Positions 22,213 to 30,915 of a stretch of 64,000 nucleotides of DNA are shown one piece after another. Source of the DNA: Arthrobacter citreus (GTDB lineage: Bacteria; Bacillota; Bacilli; Bacillales; Bacillaceae_G); NCBI GenBank assembly GCA_013200995.1, contig CP053688.1:620001-684000 (forward strand), in the 5' to 3' direction. The translations under genes and the position numbers were made by a program. Within the stretch, counting starts at the first letter, position 1. Each line of letters starts with the position of its first letter. Under the pieces are notes generated by a model. That model was not told the origin of the DNA. It saw only the letters and a program-made list of their open reading frames with translations, and made no database searches.

Positions 22213-22731
22213 TTATAAAGATGTTTTAGCTAAATACTCATCTAATTGGTCAAATGTACCAGTAAAGCCTTGTTGCATAGATTCTTTATTTGCAATAAAT
22301 GCTGCAACTTCTTCATCAGTTGCATTGATTGGGAAACCTTTTAATGTAATAGTTGTTTTTCCGTCAGTTTCTTCTAAAGTTAAAGTGTTTTGAATTTCCA
22401 ATGGCCACACTTCAAAGAATGGGGCACGAACCATATTGGCTTCTGGATCAGAGAATGAATTAACAAAAACGATTTTTTCAGGTTCAATAATTTCTCCGAA
22501 AACAAATAATCCCCACATTTCGAATCCATCAGGTGATTGCATTTTATAGTGGAATTTACCACCAGTTTTAAATTCTAATGTTGTTACATCCATTGTAAAT
22601 CCTTTAGGACCCCACCAATTTTTAAGATGCTCAGCTTCTGACCAAACTTTAAATACTAATTCACGAGGTGCATCAACAACCCTTGTTAAAACTAATCCTT
22701 GCTCATCAACTTTAAATGTATTTTCACTCAT
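22213..22731 (-). CDS. SRPBCC/AHSA1-domain protein
   Basis: 172 residues. The pattern LVLTRVVDAPRELVFKVWSE near the start, WWGPKGFTM near residue 45 and the C-terminal QGFTGTFDQLDEYL are typical of the AHSA1/CalC-type START-like fold, which binds hydrophobic ligands or folds around client proteins. ATG 22731 has GGAGG eight bases upstream; an in-frame TTG five codons earlier overlaps that site. Its upstream neighbour is an ArsR regulator on the same strand, a pairing common in Bacillaceae. Ligand unknown. Confidence 0.85.
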   Translation of the reverse strand: MSENTFKVDEQGLVLTRVVDAPRELVFKVWSEAEHLKNWWGPKGFTMDVTTLEFKTGGKFHYKMQSPDGFEMWGLFVFGEIIEPEKIVFVNSFSDPEANMVRAPFFEVWPLEIQNTLTLEETDGKTTITLKGFPINATDEEVAAFIANKESMQQGFTGTFDQLDEYLAKTSL

Positions 22732-22884
22732 TTTCAATTCCTCCAATTCAATTTGTATGTTTATTTTTTTAATAAATAATCTACTAGACGACTTAATGTC
22801 TGTTTACCAGATGAATAAAAAACTTTAAATTTACTCCTTTCGAAATTTAAACTAATCAAATTAAGTACTTTGAATAAGCTATGT

Positions 22885-23196
22885 TTATTTGCCTTGTAAT
22901 TTTTTTAAGTAATCGTCCAATTGATCGAATCTCTGTTCCCAGACGTGTCGGAATGACTTTATCCACAAATCCATTTCTTTTAGCGGCTGGGGTCTTAGTT
23001 TGTAAATTCTTTTATTGGCGATTGGTTGAACTTCGACAAGCCCAGCTTCACTAAGAACGCGTAGATGCTTTGAAACTTGTGGTTGTTTAAGTCCGAGACT
23101 TTCAGCGATTTCACCTACTGATAGTGGACCGTCACGTAAGAGTTCGACAATCTGTAATCGGTTCGGCTCAGAAAGAGCAATTAAAGTCGAATTCAT
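22885..23196 (-). CDS. ArsR-family transcriptional regulator
   Basis: 103 residues from ATG 23196. A winged-helix ArsR domain: ALSEPNRLQIVELLRDGPLS then VGEIAESLGLKQPQVSKHLR as the HTH. No Cys metal site is visible, so it is likely a non-metal member of the kind paired with AHSA1 proteins. The frame extends upstream to 23256, but homologues usually begin MNS..ALSEPNRL. The promoter-like TTGACA/TATATT at 23203-23232 lies immediately before ATG 23196, and GGAATATTCC boxes overlap it, suggesting autoregulation. Confidence 0.85.
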   Translation of the reverse strand: MNSTLIALSEPNRLQIVELLRDGPLSVGEIAESLGLKQPQVSKHLRVLSEAGLVEVQPIANKRIYKLRPQPLKEMDLWIKSFRHVWEQRFDQLDDYLKKLQGK

Positions 23197-23201
23197 AAAT
23201 T

Positions 23202-23242
23202 GAATATACCTCATGAGGAATATTCCTGTCAAGGAATATTCG
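23202..23242 (-). promoter_or_regulatory. Promoter with repeated GGAATATTCC operator
   Basis: On the minus strand TTGACA, 18-base spacer, TATATT. The perfect palindrome GGAATATTCC (23217-23226) sits in the spacer, a second GGAATATTC (23233-23241) lies upstream of the -35 box, and a degenerate third (GAATATACC, 23202-23210) covers the -10 box. Confidence 0.6.
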
Positions 23243-23419
23243 AAATGTAAAATCATATAATTTGAACAAAGACTGGCGTAGTATGTGCAAAGAATGGTAA
23301 TATTATCCGTTTTGTCGATAAATATTATTTGAAAAATGAGAAAATTCCTCTTAATCCGTTAAATATATATGGTACTATTTATCTGACTGAAAAATTTGAT
23401 TTTAAAGGTGGGTATATTG

Positions 23420-24952
23420 ATGAGCTTGAAAGAGTATGAGGCTTCATTTTTAGAGTATGTAAATAAAATGCTGAATATTGAAGAAGCAATTGGTGTATTG
23501 TACTGGGATCTTCGGACAGGTGCACCTAAAAATTCTTTTAAGCAGCGCTCAAATGTAATTAGTCAATTATCAGCCGATGTGTTTAAGATGAGTATTTCAG
23601 ATGAGATGGCCCATTATTTAATAACAATGGAAGAAGCGGTTAGCGCAGGGAAATGTTCAGTAGAGGTTGAAAAAACAGTAAATTATTTAAGGAAGCAATA
23701 TGAAAGAAATACGAAAATACCTGTTGAAGAGTTTGAAGCATTTGTTAAATGCCAAGCAATTTCGGAAAGCGTTTGGGCAGAAGCGAAGGAAGAAAACAAT
23801 TTTGCAAAATTCGAACCATATTTAACTGAAATAATTGGGTATAAACGTAAATTCGTAGAATATTTAGGATATACAACTTGTAAATATGATACATATTTAG
23901 ATGAATATGAACCAGGTATGACTGTTCAAAAACTGGATGAGATATTTTCGGCAGTAAGAAACAAAATAGTACCGCTTGTTAAAGCTATATCAACGAGTGG
24001 GAAAAGCTTTGAAAAAGAAGAAATGAAATCTTTTGTTTCTAAACAAAAACAAAAAGAAATTTGTGAACTATTTTTAACTACTCTTGGTTATAATTTCGAT
24101 GCTGGCAGACTAGATCCTACTGCACATCCGTTTGCAACTTCCCTTAACTTAGGAGATGTTCGAGTAACGACAAAATATCATGAAAACAATTTCGAAAAAG
24201 CTCTATTTAGTACGATTCATGAATGTGGTCATGCACTTTACGAACAAAATATTTCGAAAGACTTAGAATGTTTACCAATTGCTCAAGGTGCTTCATTAGG
24301 TATTCATGAGTCACAATCACTTTTATATGAAAAAGTTATTGGACAAAGCTATGAATTCTGGAAGTGTAATTTTGCAAATTTAAAAGAGCAATTAAACGGT
24401 GTATTAGATAATATTACGTTAGATGAATTTTATAAAGTGATTAATAATAGTAAACCTTCTTTTATTCGAATTGAAGCAGATGAATTAACTTATCCATTAC
24501 ATGTTATGATTCGTTATGAAATTGAAAAGGATCTTTTAGATGGTAAAATTCAAGTCAATGAGCTTTCTTCTATTTGGAATAAGAAAATGGAAGAGTATCT
24601 CGGAATCGTACCAGCAACTGATCGAGAAGGCGTTCTGCAAGACGTTCATTGGTCGATGGGGCATTTCGGATATTTTCCAACATATGCTTTAGGAGCTATG
24701 TATGCTGCTCAAATTAAAGCTACAATGGAAAAAGAATTACCGAATTATAACGAATTAATTGAAACGAATGATTTTCAAACAGTACTTGATTGGTTAAGAG
24801 TGAATATTCATCAATATGGTGCAACTAAGAAACCGCAAGAAATATTGAAGGATGTTACAGGAGAAGAATTGAATGTAAATTATTATATTGATTATCTAGA
24901 AACAAAATATTCAAGCCTTTATGAGTTAGAAGAAGTAAATAAATCGATCTAA
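23420..24952 (+). CDS. M32-family carboxypeptidase (paralogue 2)
   Basis: 510 residues. The same architecture as the gene at 19029-20543: HExxH in IHECGHALYEQN near residue 267 and the later Glu in GIHESQS. Large blocks such as HPFATSLNLGDVRVTTKY and EYLGIVPATDREGVLQDVHW are shared, so they are full-length paralogues. ATG 23420 has AAAGGTGGG seven bases upstream; a TTG eight codons earlier lacks a site. Probably a cytosolic metallo-carboxypeptidase for peptide turnover; why two copies are kept is not evident. Confidence 0.95.
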   Translation: MSLKEYEASFLEYVNKMLNIEEAIGVLYWDLRTGAPKNSFKQRSNVISQLSADVFKMSISDEMAHYLITMEEAVSAGKCSVEVEKTVNYLRKQYERNTKIPVEEFEAFVKCQAISESVWAEAKEENNFAKFEPYLTEIIGYKRKFVEYLGYTTCKYDTYLDEYEPGMTVQKLDEIFSAVRNKIVPLVKAISTSGKSFEKEEMKSFVSKQKQKEICELFLTTLGYNFDAGRLDPTAHPFATSLNLGDVRVTTKYHENNFEKALFSTIHECGHALYEQNISKDLECLPIAQGASLGIHESQSLLYEKVIGQSYEFWKCNFANLKEQLNGVLDNITLDEFYKVINNSKPSFIRIEADELTYPLHVMIRYEIEKDLLDGKIQVNELSSIWNKKMEEYLGIVPATDREGVLQDVHWSMGHFGYFPTYALGAMYAAQIKATMEKELPNYNELIETNDFQTVLDWLRVNIHQYGATKKPQEILKDVTGEELNVNYYIDYLETKYSSLYELEEVNKSI

Positions 24953-25286
24953 ATTAAGCCATATAAATTAATCGTTTTAATGGAAATAATTGCGAATGTA
25001 CAATCAAATAAAATGAGATATACTAAAACTGCACAACTAGAGAGAACACTCCTTTGAAACGCTTAGGCAATTCTAATTATTTGTTCATGAACAATGAGCG
25101 GATAGTGAATTGTCTTTTTTTTTATGGACTTTATTATTGATTTTCTAATGTTGTCTTCTAGTTTTTAATTCGTAATTTATTAAACCACAATTGAGCTAAA
25201 ACAATTGTTTTCAGATTTTCTATCCAATTTGAAGAATAATTTTCCATTTTTATACAAAAGTTAATCTCTATAAGGAGTGGGAAATT
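24953..25286. other. Intergenic region with a terminator-like structure
   Basis: AT-rich. It contains a hairpin (about 25066-25122, GGCAATTC ... GAATTGTC around the palindrome TTGTTCATGAACAA) followed by nine T. No gene seen. Confidence 0.5.
25066..25122 (+). terminator. Probable terminator
   Basis: Two-part stem as described for the surrounding region, ending in GTCTTTTTTTTT; likely ends the M32 transcript. Confidence 0.55.
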
Positions 25287-26378
25287 ATGCCTTTAATTTT
25301 ATCTGTTGGAAAATCAGTGCCTAAAAATAAAATTAATCAAGAAAATGTCGTGCCTTTTATTAGAGAACTTTTTATGAAAAAGTACCCATCAATTGATCGG
25401 TTATTATCTGTATTTCAAAATGGGGAAATTCAAAATCGCTACATATCAAAAGAGCTCTCTTGGTATAGCGAGGAACATAGCTTCGAACAAAAAAATCAAG
25501 CTTATACTGAAATTTCGATTGAATTATCAATAGAAGCTATAAAAAATTGTGTAACAAGCAATGAATTTCTATCTTCGGAAATTAAATATGAAGAAATTCA
25601 AGGAATTATTTTCGTATCATCTACTGGGATTTCGACCCCAACTATTGATGCCCATATTGCCAACATACTACCTTTTAATAACTCAATTAAAAGAATACCG
25701 ATCTGGGGTTTAGGTTGCGCTGGTGGAGCTAGCGGAATTTCTAGAGCCTTTGATTATTGCAGGGCACATCCTAAGTCAAATATTTTACTAGTTGCTGTTG
25801 AATTGTGTAGTTTGACCTTCCAAAAAGAAGATCTTTCAAAAAGTAATATAATTGGAACTTCATTGTTTGCGGATGGAGCAGCTGCTGTACTTGTTGTCGG
25901 TGATGAAAGTGAGTTGAAAAATAGAACAATACATAAAGCTTTACCTACAATCGTTCAAACAAATTCGAATCTAATGCCGAATTCTTTAGATGTAATGGGA
26001 TGGGATATTCGCAACGATGGACTATTTGTAATTTTCTCAAGAGATATACCATCGATCGTTAAGAATTGGTTGCAGCCAGTTGTTTCTAATTTCTTATTTG
26101 AAAATGAGCTGACCATTGAAGATATTACTCATTTGATCGCTCATCCAGGTGGAAAAAAAGTGTTAGATGCATATATAGAATCACTTGATATTTGCGAAGA
26201 GAAATTAGCAACTTCATTACAGATTTTAAAGTCATTTGGTAATATGTCGTCCTGTACAGTTTTATTTGTATTATCCGAATTTATGAAAAAAGGAAAAGTG
26301 GATGAATTAGGCCTTCTTTGTGCCCTAGGACCGGGCTTTAGTTCTGAGCTTTCTCTGTTAAAGTGGGTAGAATGCTAA
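25287..26378 (+). CDS. bpsA: Type III polyketide synthase (chalcone/stilbene synthase-like)
   Basis: 363 residues. The complete ketosynthase triad is visible: Cys in WGLGCAGGASG near residue 144, His in HPGGKKVLDAY near 286 and Asn in FGNMSSC near 318. In B. subtilis BpsA makes long-chain alkylpyrones and resorcinols from acyl-CoA and malonyl-CoA. AAGGAG lies nine bases before ATG 25287. The next gene overlaps its stop by one base and encodes the methyltransferase that modifies these products, the same order as in B. subtilis, followed further on by the dynamin gene. Confidence 0.9.
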   Translation: MPLILSVGKSVPKNKINQENVVPFIRELFMKKYPSIDRLLSVFQNGEIQNRYISKELSWYSEEHSFEQKNQAYTEISIELSIEAIKNCVTSNEFLSSEIKYEEIQGIIFVSSTGISTPTIDAHIANILPFNNSIKRIPIWGLGCAGGASGISRAFDYCRAHPKSNILLVAVELCSLTFQKEDLSKSNIIGTSLFADGAAAVLVVGDESELKNRTIHKALPTIVQTNSNLMPNSLDVMGWDIRNDGLFVIFSRDIPSIVKNWLQPVVSNFLFENELTIEDITHLIAHPGGKKVLDAYIESLDICEEKLATSLQILKSFGNMSSCTVLFVLSEFMKKGKVDELGLLCALGPGFSSELSLLKWVEC

Positions 26379-26881
26379 TGTTAAAGATTATTTTTTTGTT
26401 TATTATTATCCAAAGAGTAGTTGAACTTGGTATAGCAAAAAATAATGAAAAAAAACTAAAACAACGTGGTGCCATTGAATTTGGCCAAGCGCATTATAAA
26501 TATTTTATTATTTTACATAGTATGTTTTTTTTATCGATATTTATTGAAAATTACTTTATTCCGTATGTAGAAATGGAATTTTTTACTTTCCTTTTAATAT
26601 TATTTATCATTTTACAGTTAGCGAGAGTATGGGTTATTTCGACATTAGGAGAAAGATGGAATACAAAAATCATTATTCTACCTAATGAAAAGTTAGTAAA
26701 AGATGGACTTTATAAATATATAAAACATCCGAATTACATCATTGTAACGATAGAATTATTGGTAATTCCAATTATGTTTCATGCATATATTACAACCGTA
26801 GTCTTTTCTATTTCTAATTTAATGCTATTAAAAGTAAGAATCCGAGAAGAAAATAAAGCGCTTTTACAATCCATCGAATAG
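26378..26881 (+). CDS. ypbQ: Isoprenylcysteine carboxyl methyltransferase-family protein (BpsB/YpbQ)
   Basis: 167 residues, an integral membrane protein with about four hydrophobic segments. The C-terminal part (LGERWNTKIIILPNEKLVKD, then LYKYIKHPNYIIV) is the ICMT/PEMT catalytic region with the conserved RHPNY-type motif as KHPNY. In B. subtilis this protein O-methylates BpsA alkylpyrones. Its ATG at 26378 overlaps the bpsA stop (TAATG); an in-frame ATG at 26372 is also possible. Confidence 0.85.
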   Translation: MLKIIFLFIIIQRVVELGIAKNNEKKLKQRGAIEFGQAHYKYFIILHSMFFLSIFIENYFIPYVEMEFFTFLLILFIILQLARVWVISTLGERWNTKIIILPNEKLVKDGLYKYIKHPNYIIVTIELLVIPIMFHAYITTVVFSISNLMLLKVRIREENKALLQSIE

Positions 26882-26884
26882 TTA

Positions 26885-26913
26885 TTGACAAATGGAAAAT
26901 AACTTATTATGAT
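26885..26913 (+). promoter_or_regulatory. SigA-type promoter of the small Fur-box gene
   Basis: TTGACA, exactly 17 bases, TATGAT. It lies just after the ypbQ stop and drives the 26-residue gene at 26961. Confidence 0.8.
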
Positions 26914-26918
26914 TAATG

Positions 26919-26937
26919 TAGAATGAAAATCATTATC
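26919..26937. promoter_or_regulatory. Fur box
   Basis: AATGAAAATCATTATC (26922-26937) matches 15 of 16 positions of the corresponding part of the 19-base Fur consensus (GATAATGATAATCATTATC). It is immediately downstream of the -10 box, where bound Fur would block transcription. Confidence 0.7.
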
Positions 26938-26960
26938 AATTTCGAAAGGTTGTGCGTCAA

Positions 26961-27041
26961 ATGGTTCTTGGATTTGTGTCGGCTACAATACTTTTATACT
27001 TTTTATTAACTAAATATGTACTTAAACAAGTTCAAAACTAG
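26961..27041 (+). CDS. 26-residue membrane peptide, predicted Fur-regulated
   Basis: Short frame ATG 26961 to TAG 27041. The peptide reads MVLGFVSATILLYFLLTKYV then a basic/polar tail (LKQVQN): a single membrane helix. AAAGG lies about ten bases upstream. A near-consensus SigA promoter, a Fur box just after it and a strong terminator right behind the stop delimit a complete small transcription unit between ypbQ and dynA. Small iron-sparing proteins (FbpA-C) exist in B. subtilis, but this one is not obviously homologous. Alternatively the RNA itself is the product. Confidence 0.6.
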   Translation: MVLGFVSATILLYFLLTKYVLKQVQN

Positions 27042-27065
27042 GTGATGTTGCCTAGTTTTTTTTTT
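27036..27065 (+). terminator. Rho-independent terminator
   Basis: AACTAGG/CCTAGTT stem with an eight-base loop followed by ten or more T; it overlaps the stop codon of the small gene. Confidence 0.9.
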
Positions 27066-27297
27066 GTACTTTTATCAATTAAATTTGAAGTAAGGAAGAA
27101 TAATAGAACATAGTCCCCTAATTTAGGAATAATAAGTACATTTTTTAGCTCTTCTATACATAAAATGCTCGTCAGATAACAAGTTTTATTAATTTTCTAT
27201 TCATTTGCCTATACATTCTTCTTCCAAATTAATATATATGGGGATAAAATAATGCTAGGGAAAATATTTGAGTTTGAAATGAAATGGGGAAATCACG
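27066..27297. other. Leader region of the dynamin gene
   Basis: AT-rich, no gene. The start codon region AATGGGGAAATCACG precedes TTG 27298. Confidence 0.4.
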
Positions 27298-30200
27298 TTG
27301 CAAAATACTAAGATCAACAGAGGGGAATTACTGAATAAGGTTTCTTCAGGAATCAATTTACTTTCTGAACAAGGAAATTCCAAGGAATTATTTCAATTAA
27401 AAAAATTAGCATACAAAATACAAAATAAGGAAAGTTATTACGTATTTTGTGGGCATTTTTCTGCTGGTAAGTCATCATTATTAAATGATCTATTACAAGT
27501 AGATAAACTACCTACAAGCCCAATCCCAACAAGTGCTAACGTCGTAAAATTAAAAAGCGGCGAAAGTAAGATGTTAATCACTCTTAAAGACGGTGAAATG
27601 TATCAGATTCAAGAGGATATTCAAGTAGATGAATTAAAAAAATTAGCTTCAGATAGTGGCTCGATTATTGAACTCGAATGGGCACAAGAAATTTTTAAAA
27701 TTCCAAGTGGATCTGTCTTAATCGATACGCCAGGAATTGATTCAACTGACATGGATCATTTAGAGGCTACAAACTCAGTGATCCATCTTGCGGATAGTAT
27801 TTTCTATTTGATGGACTATCAGCATGTTCATTCGAAAACAAATATTGATTTTATTAATAGTTTAGTTGAAAAAAATACGAAAGTTTGTTTAGTCATTACA
27901 TGCATTGATAAGCATGATGAAACGGAATTAACGTTTGAGCAGTTTAAACATGGTGTAATCGGAAACATGAAAAAACAAGGATTAAATAATCTACAAGTTT
28001 TTTATTTATCTACAAGAGATAAAACGGTAAAAAATAATGAATATACTCAATTTATTAATTATTTAAATGATTTATACAGCAATCAAGATGTAGTTCAAAT
28101 TGAAAATGATTACGCAAGCTTTTTAACAATCATGAATGAACAATTACTACAACTTGAGAACGATTACATTGATATTGATCAAAATGCTGACCAAATTAAA
28201 GAGGAATATAATGACTTGAATAATGAAATCGAAACAATCGAAAAGTCAGTTTCGTCATTTGAAGAAAATTGTTTGCAGTCTACTCAACAAGTACTGAATA
28301 ATTCAAATATTACACCTTTTGAAATGAGAGAATTAGCTTCAAATTATTTAGAATCAGAAAAAGCGTTGCAAAATAAAGGACTTTTCCAATCAAGGAAAAA
28401 ACTTGAAAATAATTTACATGAATCAAAAACTCAATTTATTAGTAAAGTAAAAGAATTAACGAATAAGCAGATTGAGTATTTTGTAAAAGAAGCTGCAGTT
28501 CGTACTGTGAAACAAATCGAAAATAATAAAATTGATAGCAGTGACTTTGATAAAATTCTTGAACCGAATTTGAGTGAAGAGGTAATTTGTCCAAAGCCAT
28601 CACACTTAATTGATATAAGTGGAAACTATTTATTACAGTATACGAAGGAAGTAAGTGAAGGAATTAAAGGGGTTTACCGTAAAAGTATTTCAGAATTTAT
28701 TTACAGTCTTTCAAAAGAATTAAAGCTACAAAATGAAACAGCCTTGGTTAAATTAACGAATCAAAAAAACGAACTCCAATCTAAAATTGATGGGTTTAAT
28801 GAATTAGAATACAATAATCATAAAATTTCACATATGGTTTCAGAAATTAAGGCGATTTTAAATAATAATCAAGAATTAAATCATGAATTGCCAGAAATAA
28901 AACCTACGTTAATTTCAGTAAGTGAATTAATTACTCATAAAATATTAACTGTTCAAGAACCCGAAATAAAGAAAGAACTTATTACAGAAATTGAAAAAAA
29001 TAACACAAATAAATATTCAAATGAAGAAATTAATGCAAAGTATGAAATTGCTGACATTCTATTAAATGAATTATCTTCAAACCAGTTTGTTAATAGTAAA
29101 ATCACACTTTTAAAAGAAAAAAGAGAACAGATTAAATCTAATGAATACACAATTGCCTTATTTGGAGCATTTAGTTCTGGAAAAACATCCTATATTAATA
29201 CTTTATTAGGTGATCGTGTACTTCCAGTTTCACCACACCCAACTACAGCAGCAATTTGTAAGATTAAACGATCAACGGTTGATGCCGGGAATAAAAAAGC
29301 TGATGTAAGTTATAAATCAGAGGAATCATTAAAAGAAGAGTTCTTAGATTTCTTCAAAAAATGGGGCGTAGATGTAAACGAGAAAGAATGGTTTAGTACG
29401 CTTCAAAATTTAATTAAGAAACAAAAGGATAAAATCCCTACGGATGCTTTCGTTTATGCCGAAAGCGTATGTCAAAATTATGAAGAAATGAGAAGTCTGC
29501 TCGGAACAATAAAACGCTATGACTTAGATGAGTATGTAAGCGTAATTAGTGAAGAAAATCGAGCATGCTTTGTAAAAGAAAGTACTGTCTATTTTGATTG
29601 TGATATAACATTAAGTGGTATTGTTTTAGTTGATACACCAGGTGGGAATAGTATCCATTCAAGACATACCGAGCTAGCGTTCGATTATTTGAAAAAAGCT
29701 GATTTAATCTTATATGTTGCACATTATCAGCACGCTTTTACACGTCAAGATGAGTCTTTCTTAATGCAAATCGGAAGAATGAGAGAAAGTTTTGATAGTG
29801 ACAAGGTTTACTTTGTTTTAAATGCATCGGATTTAGCAAAGGATCAAAATGAAATCGAAATCGTACAAAATTTCTTTATTAACCAATTAACGAAACTTGG
29901 CGTACGTTTCCCATCAGTTTTTGCTATTTCAAGTATGCTTGAGATGAAGGGCTATAATGATTCAGATTTAAATTTAGAAATTCAAAATAATTATAAGAAA
30001 TTAAATACGAAAATTCAAAATTTCTTCCAATTCGAAATTGCTAACGAGGTATTTAAAACATTTATCAATGATCTATTTACAATCGAAAAAATCTTACATG
30101 ATACAATAAATCGATTTGAACGAATTAAACGTGAAAAAGATCAATTCTTTAGCGAGCTTGAGCAAATTCAAGTAAAAGTTAAAGAAACGATACAAAATGC

Positions 30201-30894
30201 TAAACCAGCAAATTTACCAAGAGCATTTATGAAAGAAAATGAACAATTAATTTTCTTTATCGAAAAGCGAATCGAATTAAGAATGAGAGATTTATTTCCT
30301 TATTTCTTTAACCCGAGTATTTTCAATAGTACAACAAAAAATATTAAACAATTATTTGTTACGAAAATTCGAGAATTTATATATGAGGTTCTAGAAGAGA
30401 TATTAAAGGAATTAAGGGTAACAGGCTTTAGGTTAGAGAAGTTTTTAATTAATGAAATTCTATTGTCACAGGAACGAGTAATTGATGAAATACATTCAAT
30501 TCAAACTGAATTTATCGTTCAAAAAAGTGATGTGAACGAGATTTCGCCTGTTTCGATAAAAAATCCGGATCAATTTATTAATGTTGATCAATTTGAAAAT
30601 TTAAAATCGCATTTTAAAAATCCAAAAAGCTTTTTTGTTGATAATTTGAAAGAAAATATGATTGATGATTGTATAAATGAACTGAGAACGCCATTAAAAG
30701 AGTATTTATCAAATATGAATAGTTTATTTGCTGAACATTATCACATTCAATATGTTGACTCATTAAATTCGGTATTACAAAACTGCAGTACTCAAATCGA
30801 AAATGATGTTCAACAAACAATTAAAGCTACTGAAAATTTAAATGAAGTAGTAGTAGATGATCAAGTATTAAACTTATTTAAAAAACTAATTTAA
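27298..30894 (+). CDS. dynA: Double dynamin-family GTPase DynA (YpbR)
   Basis: 1198 residues, close to the 1193 of B. subtilis DynA. Two fused dynamin-like halves: P-loop GHFSAGKSS near residue 53 with DTPGID near 143, and P-loop GAFSSGKTS near 623 with DTPGGNS near 780, each followed by long helical stalk regions. DynA tethers and fuses membranes and protects against pore-forming stress and phage. TTG 27298 has AATGGGG eight bases upstream; no ATG is well placed nearby. Position after bpsA-ypbQ matches B. subtilis. A rhodanese gene follows at 21 bases and is probably co-transcribed. Confidence 0.95.
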   Translation: MQNTKINRGELLNKVSSGINLLSEQGNSKELFQLKKLAYKIQNKESYYVFCGHFSAGKSSLLNDLLQVDKLPTSPIPTSANVVKLKSGESKMLITLKDGEMYQIQEDIQVDELKKLASDSGSIIELEWAQEIFKIPSGSVLIDTPGIDSTDMDHLEATNSVIHLADSIFYLMDYQHVHSKTNIDFINSLVEKNTKVCLVITCIDKHDETELTFEQFKHGVIGNMKKQGLNNLQVFYLSTRDKTVKNNEYTQFINYLNDLYSNQDVVQIENDYASFLTIMNEQLLQLENDYIDIDQNADQIKEEYNDLNNEIETIEKSVSSFEENCLQSTQQVLNNSNITPFEMRELASNYLESEKALQNKGLFQSRKKLENNLHESKTQFISKVKELTNKQIEYFVKEAAVRTVKQIENNKIDSSDFDKILEPNLSEEVICPKPSHLIDISGNYLLQYTKEVSEGIKGVYRKSISEFIYSLSKELKLQNETALVKLTNQKNELQSKIDGFNELEYNNHKISHMVSEIKAILNNNQELNHELPEIKPTLISVSELITHKILTVQEPEIKKELITEIEKNNTNKYSNEEINAKYEIADILLNELSSNQFVNSKITLLKEKREQIKSNEYTIALFGAFSSGKTSYINTLLGDRVLPVSPHPTTAAICKIKRSTVDAGNKKADVSYKSEESLKEEFLDFFKKWGVDVNEKEWFSTLQNLIKKQKDKIPTDAFVYAESVCQNYEEMRSLLGTIKRYDLDEYVSVISEENRACFVKESTVYFDCDITLSGIVLVDTPGGNSIHSRHTELAFDYLKKADLILYVAHYQHAFTRQDESFLMQIGRMRESFDSDKVYFVLNASDLAKDQNEIEIVQNFFINQLTKLGVRFPSVFAISSMLEMKGYNDSDLNLEIQNNYKKLNTKIQNFFQFEIANEVFKTFINDLFTIEKILHDTINRFERIKREKDQFFSELEQIQVKVKETIQNAKPANLPRAFMKENEQLIFFIEKRIELRMRDLFPYFFNPSIFNSTTKNIKQLFVTKIREFIYEVLEEILKELRVTGFRLEKFLINEILLSQERVIDEIHSIQTEFIVQKSDVNEISPVSIKNPDQFINVDQFENLKSHFKNPKSFFVDNLKENMIDDCINELRTPLKEYLSNMNSLFAEHYHIQYVDSLNSVLQNCSTQIENDVQQTIKATENLNEVVVDDQVLNLFKKLI

Positions 30895-30915
30895 TATGAA
30901 GGTGGACAATAAAAA

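Noticed and set aside
25066..25122. Riboswitch or T-box upstream of bpsA
   Set aside because: The hairpin with T-run lies over 160 bases before the gene and shows none of the conserved riboswitch or T-box sequences I know; a terminator of the M32 gene is simpler.
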